DNA from: JBOHHR01 sp050740975
GTDB lineage: Bacteria; Pseudomonadota; Gammaproteobacteria; JBOHHR01
DNA length: 8,070 nt
NCBI GenBank assembly: GCA_050740975.1
Contig: JBOIEE010000030.1
Location: 1 to 8,070 of the forward strand
Direction of reading: 5' to 3'
The notes beneath the pieces were generated by a model. It was not told the DNA's origin and did not search any database. It was given only the letters and a program-made list of their open reading frames with translations. Positions 5,574-8,070 of the stretch are shown here, piece by piece. The position numbers and the translations under genes are program-made. The stretch's first letter is position 1. Each line of letters opens with the position of its first letter.

Positions 5574-6131
5574 ATGCCCAAAACGTCTATAATCCGCGAG
5601 CTTGTTTGTTCCAGGCGGACCATTCACGATTTCAGGCCCGAGGCCGTGCCAGAAGATCTGATTCTGCAGGCCATCGAACTAGCGCGATGGGCGCCGAATC
5701 ACCGCTTATCCGAACCTTGGAGATTTTATCTTTTGGGGCCAGCGACCGCCGAATCGATCGCGCGTTTGAATGCCGAACGTGTCGCCGCACGCAGAGGCCC
5801 AGAGGCTGCAAATGCTAAATTGCGCCGCTGGCGCCAGATCCCGGGATGGATGGTGCTAACTTGCCTGAAACCACCGGATCCCGTTCAAGAACGAGAAGAC
5901 TACGCCGCGTGTTGCTGCGCAGTGCAGAATTTTTGCCTTTTTTTGTGGAGCCACGGCATTGGAGTGAAATGGACCACGGGAGATGTAACGCGTGAGCCGC
6001 ACTTTTTTGAATTGCTGAACATTGACCCGAGCCGAGAGTTTCTGGTCGGTTTGTTTTCGTATGGCTACCCTGCGGTGGTGCCACAGATCAAACGCCGGCC
6101 CGTGTCGGAGATCACCTCTTGGCGGCCTTGA
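5574..6131 (+). CDS. nitroreductase-family flavoprotein, YdjA-like
   Basis: The 185-residue protein belongs to the small FMN-dependent nitroreductase family and its length is close to E. coli YdjA. Visible marks are SRRTIHDFRPEAVP (13-26, the FMN-phosphate SRRS-like motif), ARWAPNHRLSEPWRFYLL (37-54), a dimer-helix region with three adjacent cysteines DYAACCCAVQNF (109-120), GIGVKWTTGD (128-137) and VGLFSYGYP (158-166). It would use NAD(P)H and FMN to reduce nitro groups, quinones or a related acceptor; the natural substrate is unknown. The start is ATG 5574, preceded by GGAG (5561-5564) at good spacing. A longer frame from TTG 5499 would add 25 residues that do not resemble the family. It is downstream of the Smr gene and convergent with the kinase gene, with only 48 bp between the stop codons. 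Confidence 0.88.
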   Translation: MPKTSIIRELVCSRRTIHDFRPEAVPEDLILQAIELARWAPNHRLSEPWRFYLLGPATAESIARLNAERVAARRGPEAANAKLRRWRQIPGWMVLTCLKPPDPVQEREDYAACCCAVQNFCLFLWSHGIGVKWTTGDVTREPHFFELLNIDPSREFLVGLFSYGYPAVVPQIKRRPVSEITSWRP

Positions 6132-6179
6132 TCAAGGGCCGAAATAAAGCGCCCGGAGTTTCCCTAGTCTCAACACCCT

Positions 6180-7700
6180 TCAGTTAATCCCGTTAGGCGA
6201 GAGAGCTATCGACGCGCGCGGGACCAGGGTTGCTTGGATGTCCTGCATCAGGTCGGCGTACAATGCTTCCGCCGCGTGGATGTTGTTCGTCGTCATGCCC
6301 TGCGAAAGTGTCACAAGAGCCGTTTCTGCATCGCTCGACCCGAAAGCAACGGCTACTTTGCACCAGGCAAAGGCTTGCATGCGGTTCGGCACCACACCGC
6401 GGCCCAGAGCATAGGCCAAGCAAAGCAAATGTTGCGCCTCGCCCACACCCTGTCGGGCGGCCTTTTGTAACCAGGCGACGGCTTTCCCGTAATCTTGGGC
6501 TGTGCCGCGTCCCCGGCCGTACATCTGACCCAGATGATATTGAGCATGCGCGTGGCCTTGCTCGGCGGCGTGCAGAAATAACGCGAAAGCCTCTCGATCA
6601 TCGCGCTGCCGTCCCGTACCGTTCCGGTATGCTAAAGCGAGCTGGAAGGTCTCGTCCGCCGAGGGCGCTTTTGCACGTGTAGGGAGGGACGGGGGCGGCT
6701 GCTGAACGATTCGCTGTTGCGTGTTCACATGGCCAGTCTTCAATTGCGACCATTCGGCTTGCAACCATCCGAGCACCGCGATCCCAACGGTCAACACCAG
6801 CCCCGCCGGTAAGGCCCAGGATTTTCCTTTAGTTAGGCGCGGCTGAGGTCTGCTCTGTATTAAGCTCTTTGGGGTGTCGACTACCAAAGTCGGTGCCGCT
6901 TGATTTAAGGACTCGATAAAGCTCGCAACTTCGCTCGCATCGGTGTAGCGCTGTCCGGGATCTTTCGCCGTCATGCGATCAAGCAGAGTTTGGTAGCAAC
7001 GGTAGCGCTCGGGTAGCCGCGGCAAAGGCTGTTCGATGTTCTTTACGATGATCGCGATTTCGGATTCACCATCGAAGGGTTTTTCTCCCACCAACAACTC
7101 GTAGGCAATAATGCCCAGGCTGTATGTGTCGGCGCGCGCATCCACCGACTGGGCAAGCGCCTGCTCTGGACTAAGGTAGTGTGGGCTCCCCAGGGTGATT
7201 CCAGCCTTGGTCAGGCTGTTGTCGACACGTAAGCTCTTAGCGATGCCGAAGTCACTGAGTAGCGGCGTGCCATCGGCGCGGAACAGGATGTTGGCCGGCT
7301 TGACATCGCGATGCACGATCCCCTGCTTGTGGGCGTAGGATAAACAACGCGCTATGGTGGCGATGAGCGCCAGGGATTCCTGCTCAGGCAACAAACCCCG
7401 CGTGATACGCGCCTCCAGGGATCCCCCTTCGAGGTACTCCATAGAAATAAAATGGTGTCCCTGGGCGATCCCGATATCATGCACGTTGATGATATTGGAA
7501 TGATTCAGGCTGGCGATGATCCGCCCCTCATTGACAAAGCGCTCCGAGAACTCTTGGGATGCGGCGTCGGTAAGGATTTTCAGGGCTACAGGACGGGCCA
7601 AAGACTCTTGGATGGCGTAATACACCGATCCCATGCCGCCACGAGCGATTTGGCGTTGTATGCGATACCCCGGTATCGTGTTGGATCGCAATGGGTTCAT
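6180..7700 (-). CDS. membrane Ser/Thr protein kinase with C-terminal Sel1 repeats
   Basis: The 506-residue protein starts with a complete bacterial Hanks-type kinase domain (about 12-265). It has a glycine-rich loop ARGGMGSVYYA (19-29), Lys41, a likely helix-C Glu58, the catalytic loop HRDVKPAN (130-137), DFG at 150-152, the activation segment GSPHYLSPEQA (171-181) and DTYSLG (191-196). All residues needed for phosphotransfer are present. A proline- and basic-rich linker leads to one membrane helix (about 296-313). Three Sel1-type repeats of exactly 36 residues follow (352-387, 388-423, 424-459). The kinase should face the cytoplasm and the repeats the periplasm, which suggests that the repeats sense or bind a partner outside. 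AGGG close to the ATG, or GGAGGGAG further up, can serve as ribosome binding site. Its substrate is unknown. The small membrane protein gene lies 34 bp upstream and is probably in the same operon. No phosphatase gene is seen. Confidence 0.92.
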   Translation of the reverse strand: MNPLRSNTIPGYRIQRQIARGGMGSVYYAIQESLARPVALKILTDAASQEFSERFVNEGRIIASLNHSNIINVHDIGIAQGHHFISMEYLEGGSLEARITRGLLPEQESLALIATIARCLSYAHKQGIVHRDVKPANILFRADGTPLLSDFGIAKSLRVDNSLTKAGITLGSPHYLSPEQALAQSVDARADTYSLGIIAYELLVGEKPFDGESEIAIIVKNIEQPLPRLPERYRCYQTLLDRMTAKDPGQRYTDASEVASFIESLNQAAPTLVVDTPKSLIQSRPQPRLTKGKSWALPAGLVLTVGIAVLGWLQAEWSQLKTGHVNTQQRIVQQPPPSLPTRAKAPSADETFQLALAYRNGTGRQRDDREAFALFLHAAEQGHAHAQYHLGQMYGRGRGTAQDYGKAVAWLQKAARQGVGEAQHLLCLAYALGRGVVPNRMQAFAWCKVAVAFGSSDAETALVTLSQGMTTNNIHAAEALYADLMQDIQATLVPRASIALSPNGIN

Positions 7701-7734
7701 CGAGCGCCCTGAGCTCCCTCCCGAGCGAGGAGCG

Positions 7735-8070
7735 TCAAACTATAGATACTAGCCCAAGTACCGTGAGCAAAGCTATCGTCGCCAGGACCATCGCCCTAAC
7801 GGAACGCCCTTTTTTGCTTACTGTGGGGGTCTGAGTCTGGGTTTGGGTGCTCCGTGTTTTGGCCATATGCGACAAAATCGATTCCATGTCTACCTTGATT
7901 GTCTTCGCCGATGTCTCATCACCCCTATCGGCAGATGCTTGCTCGAGGCGTTGTTGCCAAGTTTGCGACAGTTTCCCTAAAACGGCGTTGGTGTCCACGC
8001 ATACCGTCTTTTGCGAATGATTCGGAATCTTATCGGATCCACCCACCCTTGCTTGTATGGCTAGCCTAGC
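7735..8070 (-). CDS. hypothetical protein with C-terminal membrane anchor, partial at window edge
   Basis: I do not recognise this protein. The frame contains no stop up to the end of the window, so the gene may begin outside. Within the window the only plausible start is GTG 8046, but AGG directly abuts it and gives no proper spacing, so a longer protein is likely. From that GTG, 103 residues are seen: a polar region with a possible helix (VLGKLSQTWQQRLEQASADR, 22-41), a Thr/Gln alternation (TQTQTQT, 67-73), a basic patch SKKGRSVR (77-84) and a hydrophobic C-terminus (about 85-103) ending with the protein. This is the layout of a tail-anchored membrane protein with its bulk in the cytoplasm. 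It precedes the kinase gene by 34 bp, so it may be a kinase substrate, partner or regulator. That is inferred from position only. Confidence 0.6.
   Translation of the reverse strand, partial: ARLAIQARVGGSDKIPNHSQKTVCVDTNAVLGKLSQTWQQRLEQASADRGDETSAKTIKVDMESILSHMAKTRSTQTQTQTPTVSKKGRSVRAMVLATIALLTVLGLVSIV

Overview
The window looks like chromosomal DNA from a gammaproteobacterium, probably one with an active sulfur metabolism. The main support is a full-length CysB (324 residues, with the Thr100/Thr102/Gln103/Thr202 ligand residues). Beside it are a CysH carrying all four iron-sulfur cysteines (so an APS-type reductase), a TauE/SafE-family permease, and a rhodanese of a kind I associate with sulfur-oxidising proteobacteria. 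A YdcH/DUF465 protein, an Smr-domain protein and a YdjA-like nitroreductase also fit this group. The genus cannot be fixed from the sequence. I see no rRNA, tRNA, CRISPR array, transposase or phage gene.

Layout. Bases 1-138 may hold the last codons of an upstream gene, then a short leader. Bases 139-1123 (+) encode an exported Tat-type MsrB and a single-domain rhodanese. Bases 1124-1353 are an AT-rich control region ahead of cysH (1354-2094, +). cysH overlaps by one base a dead thioredoxin-like gene (2094-2436) that has two in-frame stops and a frameshift. cysB (2449-3423, -) converges on this pair. It is divergent from a TauE/SafE permease (3543-4325, +), and the shared 119-bp gap carries a clear cysB promoter, an inverted repeat and an octanucleotide tandem repeat that contains the cysB start codon. 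A dyad at 4387-4424 separates the permease from a convergent YdcH-like gene (4449-4673, -). Next come an Smr-domain gene (4933-5502, +) and a nitroreductase (5574-6131, +). A membrane Ser/Thr kinase with C-terminal Sel1 repeats (6180-7700, -) ends the window, together with a small protein with a C-terminal membrane anchor that runs to the edge (7735-8070, -).

How the genes fit together. Bases 1354-4325 form a sulfur-assimilation block: APS reductase makes sulfite, CysB is the expected regulator of cysteine biosynthesis, and the permease may move sulfate, sulfite or a related anion. MsrB and the rhodanese add sulfur-redox chemistry. The last two genes are 34 bp apart and probably form one signalling transcription unit.

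The most unusual element is the cysB start region. Five tandem copies of ATGAAGCT each supply an ATG. The four upstream copies encode M-K-L-stop with the stop overlapping the next ATG, and an M-F-I-L-stop ORF feeds the chain. No ribosome binding site is evident ahead of it.
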